This document shows positions 18,647 through 27,099 of a stretch of 64,000 bases of DNA, piece after piece; the first letter of the stretch is position 1, and every line of letters starts with the position of its first letter. The DNA is from Dyadobacter soli (GTDB lineage Bacteria; Bacteroidota; Bacteroidia; Cytophagales; Spirosomataceae). Location: assembly GCF_900101885.1 (NCBI RefSeq), contig NZ_FNAN01000016.1, positions 62,001-126,000 on the forward strand, in the 5' to 3' direction. Under the pieces are notes generated by a model. That model made no database searches and had not been told where the DNA came from. It saw only the letters and a program-made list of their open reading frames with translations. The position numbers and the translations under genes were made by a program.

Positions 18647-20386
18647 ATGAAACGCAAATCATTATTTAAACTGATTGTAATACTAATGCCCTTTCTGGTA
18701 CTGCTGGTGCTGGAAGGGGCATTGCGGTTATTCGCGTACGGCCACGACCTAGCGGTTTTTACGGAAGATCCGTCGCGGAAAGGCTACCTTGTTTTGAACC
18801 CGCATGCTTCGAAACGCTATTTTGCCAACCAAAAAAATGCGACTTACGGCAATACCGAACCGTTTCTTGCCAGGAAGGCATCAGGCACGCTCCGTATTTT
18901 CGTGCTGGGGGAATCGACGACCATCGGGTATCCCTACATGAACAACGGCTCGTTCCACCGCTGGCTGCAATACAGGCTTTCGCAGACCTATCCCGAACGT
19001 GATTTCGAGCTCATTAACCTCTCGCTGACTGCGGTAAACTCCTATACCGTGCTCGATTTCGGCAAGGCCGTGCTCGATCACGAGCCCGATGCCGTGCTGG
19101 TGTACACCGGCCACAATGAATATTACGGGGCAATGGGCGTAGCCGCTACGAAAGGGATCGGTCACAGCCGCACCCTGGCGCGCCTGCTGATGAACCTGCG
19201 GGGCCTGCGGCTTACTCAACTGATGGCCTCCGTTACCGACGGTATTGGTGCGCTAATTTCCGGCAAAAACGTCGATTTGCGTGAAAACCTCATGAAACGG
19301 ATGGCCGCCGATCAGCAGATCGCATTCGCTTCGGAGGAGTATGAGGCCGGGCTGGATCAGTTCAGGACCAATATGAGCGAGCTGGCCGCCTTGACAAGCG
19401 CAAAGGGCGTACCGTTGCTGATCGGCAACCTGGTGAGCAATGAAAAGGATTTGAAGCCCTTCATCAGCATTCCGGACGGAAAGGGGAAATCGGCCGATGC
19501 CCATTACCAGGTGGGAATTGATTTGTATAAAAAGGCTGATTATAAGGGCGCTAAAAAGGAGTTAGTCCTGGCCAAAGAGCTTGACGCCTTGCGTTTCCGG
19601 GCGCCGGAAGCATTGAATGCGATCATCAGGGACATCGCTCACACACATAAGGGCGTGACGCTCGTGGACGCGCGCGACCTTTTCGAAAAGCATTCTGCCG
19701 GCGGCATTCTAGGCAGCGAAACATTGCTGGAACACGTGCATCCCAATTTACAGGGTTATGCATTGCTTTCGGAAGCATTTTATCAAGCCCTTCAAAAAGC
19801 GAAACTCCTGCCTGCCGCACAAACGGAAATGTCTTTTGATTTACTAAAAAAACAAATGCCCGTCACATTGGTGGATTCCCTGAAAGGCGGGTACGAAATG
19901 ATGATCCTGAAAGAGGGCTGGCCATTCAATGAGCCCATGCCGGCGGAAGAAAAACGCGCCAAAACGGAAGAGGAGCAGCTGGCGGGTGCATTGGTGGTGA
20001 AGCAAATTACCTGGCGGGATGCTATGGCACGGCTGCAACAGCATTACGCGACAGTGAAAGATACCGCGCAAATGCTGCGTGTCACCGAAGCGCTGGCATT
20101 GGACGATCCGCTGAATGTTACGCATTTCGACAATGCCGGAAAACTCAGTGCCGCCCTGGGACTAAACAGGCAGGCAGTCAATTATTTTTCCAAAGCATTC
20201 AGGATGGAGAACAGTTTCGAACGCGCGCGGATGCTTTTTGTAATACTGCTTAAAATGAACGAGCCGGAGGAGGCATTACCGTATGTGGCTTACGCGAAGG
20301 CGCACAATACTTCCAGGTTTGATTTGAATGAACTACACGCGTTTGTACAGCAACAGGTTATCAGTAAAAAGTCGAAAGGGAAATAA
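18647..20386 (+). CDS. Membrane-anchored SGNH/GDSL-type hydrolase with C-terminal TPR-like region
   Basis: This is probably an ester hydrolase or deacetylase acting on the periplasmic side. An N-terminal uncleaved membrane anchor (KLIVILMPFLVLLVLEGALRLF) is followed by an SGNH core. The core has nucleophile S90 in 'FVLGESTTIGYP', block III N157 in 'VYTGHNEYYG', and block V E362-H-V-H365-P-N. Most family members have Asp where this protein has Glu362. The C-terminal third (about residues 440-570) is helical and TPR-like ('LNRQAVNYFSKAFRMENSFERARML'). Esterase action on a carbohydrate substituent would fit the neighbouring sugar genes, but that is inference. It is convergent with the next gene, with only 17 nt between stops. 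Confidence 0.8.
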   Translation: MKRKSLFKLIVILMPFLVLLVLEGALRLFAYGHDLAVFTEDPSRKGYLVLNPHASKRYFANQKNATYGNTEPFLARKASGTLRIFVLGESTTIGYPYMNNGSFHRWLQYRLSQTYPERDFELINLSLTAVNSYTVLDFGKAVLDHEPDAVLVYTGHNEYYGAMGVAATKGIGHSRTLARLLMNLRGLRLTQLMASVTDGIGALISGKNVDLRENLMKRMAADQQIAFASEEYEAGLDQFRTNMSELAALTSAKGVPLLIGNLVSNEKDLKPFISIPDGKGKSADAHYQVGIDLYKKADYKGAKKELVLAKELDALRFRAPEALNAIIRDIAHTHKGVTLVDARDLFEKHSAGGILGSETLLEHVHPNLQGYALLSEAFYQALQKAKLLPAAQTEMSFDLLKKQMPVTLVDSLKGGYEMMILKEGWPFNEPMPAEEKRAKTEEEQLAGALVVKQITWRDAMARLQQHYATVKDTAQMLRVTEALALDDPLNVTHFDNAGKLSAALGLNRQAVNYFSKAFRMENSFERARMLFVILLKMNEPEEALPYVAYAKAHNTSRFDLNELHAFVQQQVISKKSKGK

Positions 20387-20403
20387 GGTAGCCTTGGTTC
20401 GAA

Positions 20404-21558
20404 TCACTGACTTAGGATTTCAACCATCCGGGTTGCTGCGCCTTCCGAAAGCATCCAGTCAGACATTTCGAGCGATTCCCGGGCTTCTTTGGCGGCTCTT
20501 TCCTGCATTCGGCTTTCGTAGGCGTTGATGGCGGCCCGGATGTCCGGGAATTCTGCGCTGGTCAGGCATTCGCTCAGGTCGAGCGCATCCAACATGGCCA
20601 GGTTTACGCCTTCGCCCGAGGGCGGCATAGGGTGGGCCGCATCGCCGAGCATGGTCAGGTCCGGCAGGGATTCCCATTGTTGGTCAAGGGGCATACAGTA
20701 TTGGGGCCGTTCTAACAGGGGTATTTCTGCATGTTCAAACAGGTCGAGCCAGAGTGGGCTCCATCCGGCGAACTCCTGTGCGGCCCATGTGTGGAGGTGG
20801 CTTTTGTCGGAAAAATCGATTCCGCCGTTCGCTACCCAATGTTCGTCTTTCTTGAAGGTAATGTAGAAATCAAGGCTGCCATCGCCTTTGGAAGATAGGT
20901 GCAAAAACTTTCCGCCTGCGTGTATGTAAAGCTTCCCGCCGTTCAGCAGCTTGTGAATGTCCGGCACTGCCATCGCCGAATCCGGCACATTACCCTGCAA
21001 AATGGTGATACCCGAGTAAAACGGTCGCTCAGGCGTGATGAAGGGGCGGATTTTGGAATTGGCGCCATCCGCACCCACGACGATGTCGGCTGTGGCCGTG
21101 GTGCCGTTATGGAATTCCAGCAGCCAGGCCCCATCGGTGCGTGACATATTTTTGAAATGGCTGTTCCAGATGACGGTACCGGGCAGCAGCGATGCGAGCA
21201 GCATATTCCGCAGCGGTCCGCGGTCGATTTCCGGCCTGAAAGCTTCATCGCCAAAACCGAGGGCAGCTTCCTCGCGCCCGTCTTCGAAAAGTATATTTCC
21301 ATATTCATCTACCACGCGGCCCTTTTCCGCTCCCGGACGGTACGCAGCTCTGAATGCATCCATCAGCCCCGCCGCTTCCATTACCTTTAATCCAGACTCA
21401 TAATGCAGGTCGAGCGTGGCGCCTTGCACCCGTGCGTGCTCGCTGTAATCCCTTTCATACACTTTGACGCTGACGCCCTGGATTTGTAGAAGCCTTGCCA
21501 ATGTGAGCCCTCCCGGACCGCCGCCGATGATGGCGACTTGTTTATTTGTTAATAACAT
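20404..21558 (-). CDS. FAD-dependent monooxygenase, Tet(X)-like
   Basis: This is a class A flavoprotein hydroxylase using FAD, NAD(P)H and O2. It has the N-terminal dinucleotide fold 'VAIIGGGPGGLTLARLLQIQGVSVKVYERD', the motif 'LDLHYESGLKVMEAAGL', and the second FAD motif 'GDAAHPMPPSGEGVNLAMLDALDLSECL'. The 384-residue length and several stretches closely parallel Tet(X), the tetracycline-inactivating enzyme from Bacteroides: the ERD region, 'TLDLH.GSG', 'TVIW', and 'DAAH.MPP.G.GVN'. Many chromosomal relatives act on other aromatics, so tetracycline activity is only a possibility. The gene is divergent from an AraC-family regulator 93 nt away, which probably controls it. Confidence 0.88.
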   Translation of the reverse strand: MLLTNKQVAIIGGGPGGLTLARLLQIQGVSVKVYERDYSEHARVQGATLDLHYESGLKVMEAAGLMDAFRAAYRPGAEKGRVVDEYGNILFEDGREEAALGFGDEAFRPEIDRGPLRNMLLASLLPGTVIWNSHFKNMSRTDGAWLLEFHNGTTATADIVVGADGANSKIRPFITPERPFYSGITILQGNVPDSAMAVPDIHKLLNGGKLYIHAGGKFLHLSSKGDGSLDFYITFKKDEHWVANGGIDFSDKSHLHTWAAQEFAGWSPLWLDLFEHAEIPLLERPQYCMPLDQQWESLPDLTMLGDAAHPMPPSGEGVNLAMLDALDLSECLTSAEFPDIRAAINAYESRMQERAAKEARESLEMSDWMLSEGAATRMVEILSQ

Positions 21559-21592
21559 TTTCGTGCTGTTTGTGTTTAAAGTTTGATGAATG

Positions 21593-21600
21593 CAAAATTA
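21593..21600 (-). promoter_or_regulatory. Putative -7 element (TAATTTTG) of the monooxygenase gene
   Basis: Read on the minus strand this matches TAnnTTTG and lies 35 nt before the monooxygenase ATG. No clear TTG -33 element is present, which would suit an activator-dependent promoter. Confidence 0.4.
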
Positions 21601-21624
21601 TTAGCACTTTGAGAGTTAAAATAC

Positions 21625-21645
21625 CTATTTTAAATACAAAAATAG
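21625..21645. promoter_or_regulatory. Palindrome CTATTTT-N7-AAAATAG between monooxygenase and regulator
   Basis: This perfect 7-bp inverted repeat with a 7-nt spacer lies 7 nt before the AraC-type gene start. It is 25-52 nt upstream of the -7 element of the divergent monooxygenase promoter. That is a plausible activator or autoregulatory site. Low sequence complexity means chance cannot be excluded. Confidence 0.4.
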
Positions 21646-21651
21646 TCGTAA

Positions 21652-22611
21652 ATGAAAATCTCGGTTACCGATGACGGATCTGGTATCGCCCTCAAATTTG
21701 CCAGGGCCATCGGGGCCAGGGTAGCGGGGCGGTTCATCTATATTCCGGAAAACAAGGGCGCAGGGTATATCACAGGGTTTTCGTGGGGAACCGACCTGAG
21801 GATGATGATCCGTAACTATTATTTGAAGGAAGACGTCGAGGTAGAGCGCACCAACGAGCTTTCGGAAGGGCAGGAGGATGTCATTTTTATGCTGGGCGGG
21901 ATCTTTCCTTCTCTTGCTCAGTCGGCAGAGCAGCTGCTGCCCGAGCAGGCCAATGTGCTGATCTGCAAGCACGCGGTGTCGGCGGTAATGGCCATGCCCT
22001 CGCATACGAAGTTTTCAAGTGTGACAATCGCCGTTTCAAAGCGCTATCTGAACCAGCTTTTCGGGCACATTCAGCATCCCGTGGTAGCCAGCGTGCTCGA
22101 AGCGCGCGACAATCTTGTACTCGAAACCGGCATTTCCGCAGGCATCATCGGTACCGCAGGGCAAATGCTGGATACGGAATTGCCGGAAGCCCTGGAAGAT
22201 CAATATTACAGATTGAAGTGCGAGGAGCTCCTGTGCCAGGTCTTCGCTATCCTCATGCAGCGCGAGCAGGTAGCGCCGGGCGTAATGCATATCGATGACA
22301 TCAGGGCGATCTACGCTATCAGGAACCAACTGCAAGCGCGTCCGGACGAGCCGCCCAACATTGCCGCACTGGCCCGGGAAGCCGGTATGAGCGAGCCCAA
22401 ACTGCGAAAGTTGTTCAAACAAACGTTCGGAAAGGGCGTTTTCGAATATTACCAGTCGGCTCGTATGGTGGAAGCCGCGCGATTACTCCGTGAAAAACAT
22501 CTTTCTGTTTCCGAGGTCGGCTACCGGCTGGGGTTCACCAACCTGAGCCATTTCTCGCGGGTTTTCGAGCAGCACATCGGCGCCAAGCCCAAAAAGTATT
22601 CGACAGGGTAG
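21652..22611 (+). CDS. AraC-family transcriptional regulator
   Basis: This is a DNA-binding regulator. The C-terminal AraC double helix-turn-helix covers about residues 222-319: 'NIAALAREAGMSEPKLRKLFKQTFGKGVFEYYQSARM' and 'SVSEVGYRLGFTNLSHFSRVFEQHIGAKPKKY'. The N-terminal 200 residues are a ligand or oligomerisation domain that I do not recognise beyond its similarity in layout to other Bacteroidota AraC proteins. Divergent pairing with the Tet(X)-like monooxygenase suggests that it senses that enzyme's substrate. The ATG start at 21652 fits the spacing to the palindrome. It is followed by a separate transcription unit. Confidence 0.9.
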   Translation: MKISVTDDGSGIALKFARAIGARVAGRFIYIPENKGAGYITGFSWGTDLRMMIRNYYLKEDVEVERTNELSEGQEDVIFMLGGIFPSLAQSAEQLLPEQANVLICKHAVSAVMAMPSHTKFSSVTIAVSKRYLNQLFGHIQHPVVASVLEARDNLVLETGISAGIIGTAGQMLDTELPEALEDQYYRLKCEELLCQVFAILMQREQVAPGVMHIDDIRAIYAIRNQLQARPDEPPNIAALAREAGMSEPKLRKLFKQTFGKGVFEYYQSARMVEAARLLREKHLSVSEVGYRLGFTNLSHFSRVFEQHIGAKPKKYSTG

Positions 22612-22720
22612 GCGGGTTTCTGGATTTTAGGTAGCCCAATAGTAAAATGGAAAAAAGACCCGGTTGGTGGTAAACTGGCCAACATAATCCCTATTGCTCC
22701 CCGGTGACTTTCCAATTTTC

Positions 22721-22753
22721 TATCTTTGTATTAAAATCTACTTAAAAGATAGG
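22721..22753 (+). promoter_or_regulatory. -7 element TATCTTTG followed by palindrome CTAC-N7-ATAG
   Basis: The exact -7 consensus TAnnTTTG is at 22721-22728. Its upstream TTG is 24 nt away, longer than ideal. Nine nucleotides downstream lies CTAC-TTAAAAG-ATAG (22738-22752). This inverted repeat has the same CTAY-N7-RTAG form as sites at 31321, 41128 and 46034. Its position over the transcription start suits a repressor. Confidence 0.5.
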
Positions 22754-22766
22754 ATAAATAGCTTAA

Positions 22767-23780
22767 ATGAAACTCAAAGCAATTGCCCTCGCAGGTCTGA
22801 TTGCAGTAGCGCATACTGCTTTTGCTCAGGACAAACCCGTAGTCGTGGAAGGAATCGTCCCCGGCGCCTCCTCGGGGTATGTGTATCTCGAAAAATTCCA
22901 GGAAAAGATCTTCTATCCGATCGATTCGGCTAAAATCGAGGGTGGCAGGTTTAGCATAAAAACCTCACTGAAACTACCGGAGCTTTACGGACTGACGGTC
23001 GACAAGAAAAAGGACCCGTTGTTCCTCTTTCTGCAAAACACGTCCAGGGTTACCGTCACACTCGATACCGCTGCCCGTTACAGGCAGGCCAAGGTGACAG
23101 GCTCGCCTGCACAAGATCTGTTTGAACAATACAAGGGTAAGCCGGATGTGAAAATCGATGAATTCATTAAAGCCAATCCGGCATCGATCGTCTCGGCATA
23201 TGTACTTTACCGCAACTTCGCCTACCGGCTTTCACCGGAGGAAATAGAGCGGAATATCGGCTTGCTGGACGCGTCGCTGCACCAGACGCCCTATGTGAAG
23301 ACGCTGCATAGCCTGATTTTGACCCTGAATAAGGTGAGCATTGGAAAGCCCGCTGTCGATTTTACGGCCCATACGCCCGACGGGAAGCCTGTAAAGCTGT
23401 CCGACCGTTTTGGCAAATACCTGTTGGTCGACTTTTGGGCTGCCTGGTGCGGGCCTTGCCGCAAGGAAAATCCTAATCTGGTAAAAGCATACCAGGCATT
23501 TAAGGACAAGGGGTTCGATGTGCTGGGCGTGTCGCTGGATAAAAGTAAAGAAGCGTGGATCAAGGCCATCGGGAAGGATGGGCTTGCCTGGACGCAAATC
23601 TCCGACCTCAAATACTGGCACAGCGAACCGGCAGCGCTTTATGGCGTGAGGGCAATTCCGGCCAATTTCCTGCTCGATCCGCAGGGAAAAATCATTGGTA
23701 AAAACCTGAGAGGGGAGGAGCTGCACAAGAAACTGGAAGAGCTGCTTGGCCCGCCCGCAGCAACTGCGGCAAGCAGATAA
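22767..23780 (+). CDS. TlpA-like thioredoxin-fold protein with N-terminal DUF4369-type domain
   Basis: This is a periplasmic thiol-disulfide oxidoreductase. The signal peptide MKLKAIALAGLIAVAHTAFAQ is followed by a beta-rich DUF4369-like domain (about 25-120) and then a redoxin/TlpA domain. The active site is C228-G-P-C231 in 'DFWAAWCGPCRKENPNLV', with a cis-Pro loop in 'GVRAIPANFLLDPQGKIIG'. Such proteins reduce exported disulfides or act in cytochrome c maturation. This one stands first in a probable operon with SusC/SusD pair 3, 118 nt downstream, an association seen repeatedly in Bacteroidota but not well explained. The client protein is unknown. Confidence 0.9.
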   Translation: MKLKAIALAGLIAVAHTAFAQDKPVVVEGIVPGASSGYVYLEKFQEKIFYPIDSAKIEGGRFSIKTSLKLPELYGLTVDKKKDPLFLFLQNTSRVTVTLDTAARYRQAKVTGSPAQDLFEQYKGKPDVKIDEFIKANPASIVSAYVLYRNFAYRLSPEEIERNIGLLDASLHQTPYVKTLHSLILTLNKVSIGKPAVDFTAHTPDGKPVKLSDRFGKYLLVDFWAAWCGPCRKENPNLVKAYQAFKDKGFDVLGVSLDKSKEAWIKAIGKDGLAWTQISDLKYWHSEPAALYGVRAIPANFLLDPQGKIIGKNLRGEELHKKLEELLGPPAATAASR

Positions 23781-23837
23781 AAGTACCGCACGACGCTCCC
23801 CGACTAACTTTTTAAATACAACAAACCGCATTTGCAA

Positions 23838-23876
23838 CGGCCTTTTTGGCCGGCAGCATTGCTATGCCCGGCCGGC
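23838..23876 (+). other. Hairpins between thioredoxin and SusC genes
   Basis: CGGCC-TTTTT-GGCCG is followed at once by GCCGGC-N16-GCCGGC; the two stems share bases, so they are mutually exclusive. No T-run follows. This could be an attenuator or an mRNA-processing stem that adjusts SusC levels relative to the thioredoxin. Confidence 0.35.
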
Positions 23877-23898
23877 AATCCTTCATTAATCAAAGCTT

Positions 23899-26800
23899 AT
23901 GAAAATTAAACTACTCACTCTTTGGGGCCGGAATGCCAGCTCCTGTTTGCAAAAATTGAAATACACATGGCTGATCGTCTTTTGCTTAGCTGTCACCGCT
24001 CATGCTCAGAATGTAATCCGCGGAACCGTACTGGACGACGGCAATCAGCCGGTAGCCGGCGCGACGGTGGCAATCAGAGCTGCGGGTGCGGGGACGGTTA
24101 CCGATGCCGACGGGAAATTCAGCATTTCCAGCGGTAAAGCCCTACCGCTCACGATCACTGTCAGTTATCTGGGGTTTAAAACCCAGGAAATTACCGCCAC
24201 CTCCGTGCAGGAGCCGCTCAGCATTCGCCTCGCCGAATCGACCAACCAGCTGGATGAAACGGTGGTGGTAGGTTATACAACATCCAAAAGATCCAGCTAC
24301 ACGGGGTCGGTGGCGGTGGTGAATTCGAAAGACATTGAAACACTGCAAATAACTACCGTAGGCAAGGCTTTACAGGGTACTATACCGGGGCTGCAATCCA
24401 TTGCCTCCGCAGGCCAGCCGGGCTCGGACGCCGACCTGTACGTCAGGGGTGTAGGGTCGGTGAATGCTTCGACGGCGCCGCTGTATGTGGTCGACGGTAT
24501 ACCTGTTTCTGATGCCAACAATCTCAATCCCAGGGATATCCAATCTATTTCGGTTTTGAAAGATGCGACGGCGAGTGCGCTTTACGGTTCGCGGGGCGCT
24601 AATGGCGTGATTGTGATCACCACCAAATCCGGGTCGCTGAATGCGAAGCCTGCATTCAACTTTTCGGTCAACTATGGTATCACCGGCCGTGCGGTGAAGG
24701 ATTACAAGTATTTGTCGGCCAAAGATTATTACGAATTGCAATGGGAGGCGATCCGCAACACGCAGCTCGACCAGGGCAAAACCGCCGAGGCAGCCGCACA
24801 GTATGCCAGCGATTACCTGGTCGACGGTGCATTGAAAGTCAATATTTTCGGCCCGAACTACCCGAAACCCGTAGGCCTCGACGGCAAGGTGGTGCCGGGC
24901 GCGACGCCGGTCTGGAACGACAACTGGGGCAAGGCCATTTCCCGGCCGGGCGTCCGCCAGCAGTACGACCTCAGCGTGAGCGGCGGGAGTGCGAGTACCA
25001 GATACTTCTTGTCGGCGGGGTATCTTAACGAACAAGGCTGGATCAGAACGTCGGATTTCAGAAGGTATAACCTGCGTACCAATTTGCAATCGAAGATCAA
25101 TAAATGGCTCGATGTGGGCGCGAACATTTCGTTGTCGTCCGGCTTCCAGAAAGCGCCTAACCAAAGTGATAGCAACACCGGTAACTTCGCCAATTTCCAG
25201 CGGCTGATCTCCGACATCTACCCCGTTTACGAACGCAATCCGGACGGGACCTATATTCTGGACGAACGGGGTAATAAGAAATGGGACTACGGCAGCTGGC
25301 GCCCCACGACCGCATCGAGCGGCTCCAACATCCTGGGTTCTGCCGAGAATGCCATTTCCGGCGAACAGACCGACGCCGTTCTGCTCGGAACGAATTTTAC
25401 GCTCACATTTGCAAAAGGATTGTTCCTGAAAACAACGGCCAATGTAGATTACCGTGCGGTCACGTCCCATACCTATTCGCATTCCTATTACAGCACCGGC
25501 GTGATCACCGACGGCGCGGGTACCGCATCCCGAAGCGCCCGCCGCACACTTAATTATACCGTGAACAGCTTCCTGAATTACGCGGTCAACCTCGGCGGCA
25601 GGCATTCGCTCAGTCTCCTGGCCGGGCCGGAAGTGTATGTCAACAACGTTACCGATCTCTCGGGAAGCCGCACGGGTTTTCAGGTTTTGGGTAAAACGGA
25701 GCCTTCGGCCGGAACGGTCAGCGGCGTGTTTAATGGCACTTCTTCGGACTACAAGCTCGCGAGCGGGCTGGCCAAGCTGGATTACGACTACCTGGGACGC
25801 TACCATTTCTCGACCAGCTACCGCCGTGATGGTTCCTCGCGGTTCAGCAAGCAATCGCGCTGGGGGAACTTCTGGTCGGTGGGGGCGGCCTGGAACATCA
25901 AGCAGGAAAACTTCCTGAAAGACGTTTCCCGCCTGGATAACCTCAATCTGCGGGCGAGCTATGGTGCGCAGGGAAATGACAAAGTGCTGGTGGGCGATTA
26001 TGCTTACGGCGGGTTTTATTCGATCTACAATAGTCTGGATAAGCTCGGCCTGTTGCCGTCCGACCTCCCTACACCGGATTTGAAATGGGAAACCAACCTG
26101 AACCTGAACTTCGGGGTGGACGTGTCGCTGTTCGACAACCGGCTCATTGCGCAGATCGACCTGTTCGATCGCCGCTCGAAAGACCTGCTGTTCAACCGGC
26201 CGCTCTCGCCATCCACCGGTTACAGCGGTATCAGTGCGAATGTCGGCTCATTGAGCAACCGCGGGATCGACGGCCAGGTTACCGGCGTGCCATTCCGCAG
26301 CAAGGATTTCACCTGGACCGCCACGCTGAACTTTGGGCATTACACCAATAAAATCACCAAACTGCCGCAGAAGGAAATCCTGACCGGCTCGATAGGACAA
26401 TACGGCAATACCAAAAAGCTCGTCGAAGGTGGTTCCGTCTATGACTTTTACATAAAAGAATGGGCGGGCGTAAACCCGCAGAACGGCAAGGCAACCTGGT
26501 ACAAGGATGTGCTGGACGAAAATAAAAACGTGACCGGCCGGACCACCACCGAAAACCAGACCGAAGCGACGCCTTACTTCCAGGGCAGCTCGTTGCCCGA
26601 TTTTTATGGCGGCTTCAATAACAGCATTGCCTACAAAAGCTTCGAATTCTCGTTCCTCCTCGCGTACAGCATTGGCGGCAAAATTTTCGACGGCGACCAG
26701 CCGATGGTCACGCACCTGGGTAATGCGCCCGGCCGCGCGTGGTCGGAGGAAGCGCTCAATCGCTGGACGCCCGATAACACCCATACCGATTACCCGCGCC

Positions 26801-27081
26801 TGTCGTACGTTTCCGACGCCTGGAACACCATTCCTTCCACGCGGTTCCTGTACGACGGCACCTACGCGCGTCTGAAAAACATTTCGCTTACTTACACACT
26901 GCCGCAGGCCTGGGTTTCCCGGCTGACGCTGAGCGACGTGAAGATTCGCCTCGTGGGCGATAATATCCTGACCTTCTACGGCCACAAGGGCATGGACCCG
27001 GAACAGACCGTTTCAGGATCGACATTCTACCGCTATCCGGCGCAGAAATCGTTTTCAGCAGTTCTTAATGTATCATTTTAA
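23899..27081 (+). CDS. SusC/RagA TonB-linked outer-membrane transporter (pair 3, no STN)
   Basis: This outer-membrane importer has 1060 residues. The signal peptide ('KLKYTWLIVFCLAVTAHAQ') is followed directly by the carboxypeptidase-like beta domain ('GTVLDDGNQPVAGATVAIRAAGAGTVTDADG') without an STN domain. The TonB-box region is 'LDETVVVGYTTSKRSSYTGS', then a plug ('YVVDGIPVSDANNLNPRDIQSISVLKDATASALYGSRGANG') and a barrel ending 'FSAVLNVSF'. Lack of STN means it is not wired to a FecR/ECF pair. Control is more likely through the promoter and palindrome ahead of the thioredoxin gene. The partner SusD follows after 18 nt. Confidence 0.95.
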   Translation: MKIKLLTLWGRNASSCLQKLKYTWLIVFCLAVTAHAQNVIRGTVLDDGNQPVAGATVAIRAAGAGTVTDADGKFSISSGKALPLTITVSYLGFKTQEITATSVQEPLSIRLAESTNQLDETVVVGYTTSKRSSYTGSVAVVNSKDIETLQITTVGKALQGTIPGLQSIASAGQPGSDADLYVRGVGSVNASTAPLYVVDGIPVSDANNLNPRDIQSISVLKDATASALYGSRGANGVIVITTKSGSLNAKPAFNFSVNYGITGRAVKDYKYLSAKDYYELQWEAIRNTQLDQGKTAEAAAQYASDYLVDGALKVNIFGPNYPKPVGLDGKVVPGATPVWNDNWGKAISRPGVRQQYDLSVSGGSASTRYFLSAGYLNEQGWIRTSDFRRYNLRTNLQSKINKWLDVGANISLSSGFQKAPNQSDSNTGNFANFQRLISDIYPVYERNPDGTYILDERGNKKWDYGSWRPTTASSGSNILGSAENAISGEQTDAVLLGTNFTLTFAKGLFLKTTANVDYRAVTSHTYSHSYYSTGVITDGAGTASRSARRTLNYTVNSFLNYAVNLGGRHSLSLLAGPEVYVNNVTDLSGSRTGFQVLGKTEPSAGTVSGVFNGTSSDYKLASGLAKLDYDYLGRYHFSTSYRRDGSSRFSKQSRWGNFWSVGAAWNIKQENFLKDVSRLDNLNLRASYGAQGNDKVLVGDYAYGGFYSIYNSLDKLGLLPSDLPTPDLKWETNLNLNFGVDVSLFDNRLIAQIDLFDRRSKDLLFNRPLSPSTGYSGISANVGSLSNRGIDGQVTGVPFRSKDFTWTATLNFGHYTNKITKLPQKEILTGSIGQYGNTKKLVEGGSVYDFYIKEWAGVNPQNGKATWYKDVLDENKNVTGRTTTENQTEATPYFQGSSLPDFYGGFNNSIAYKSFEFSFLLAYSIGGKIFDGDQPMVTHLGNAPGRAWSEEALNRWTPDNTHTDYPRLSYVSDAWNTIPSTRFLYDGTYARLKNISLTYTLPQAWVSRLTLSDVKIRLVGDNILTFYGHKGMDPEQTVSGSTFYRYPAQKSFSAVLNVSF

Positions 27082-27099
27082 TACAATACCATTCCAACC

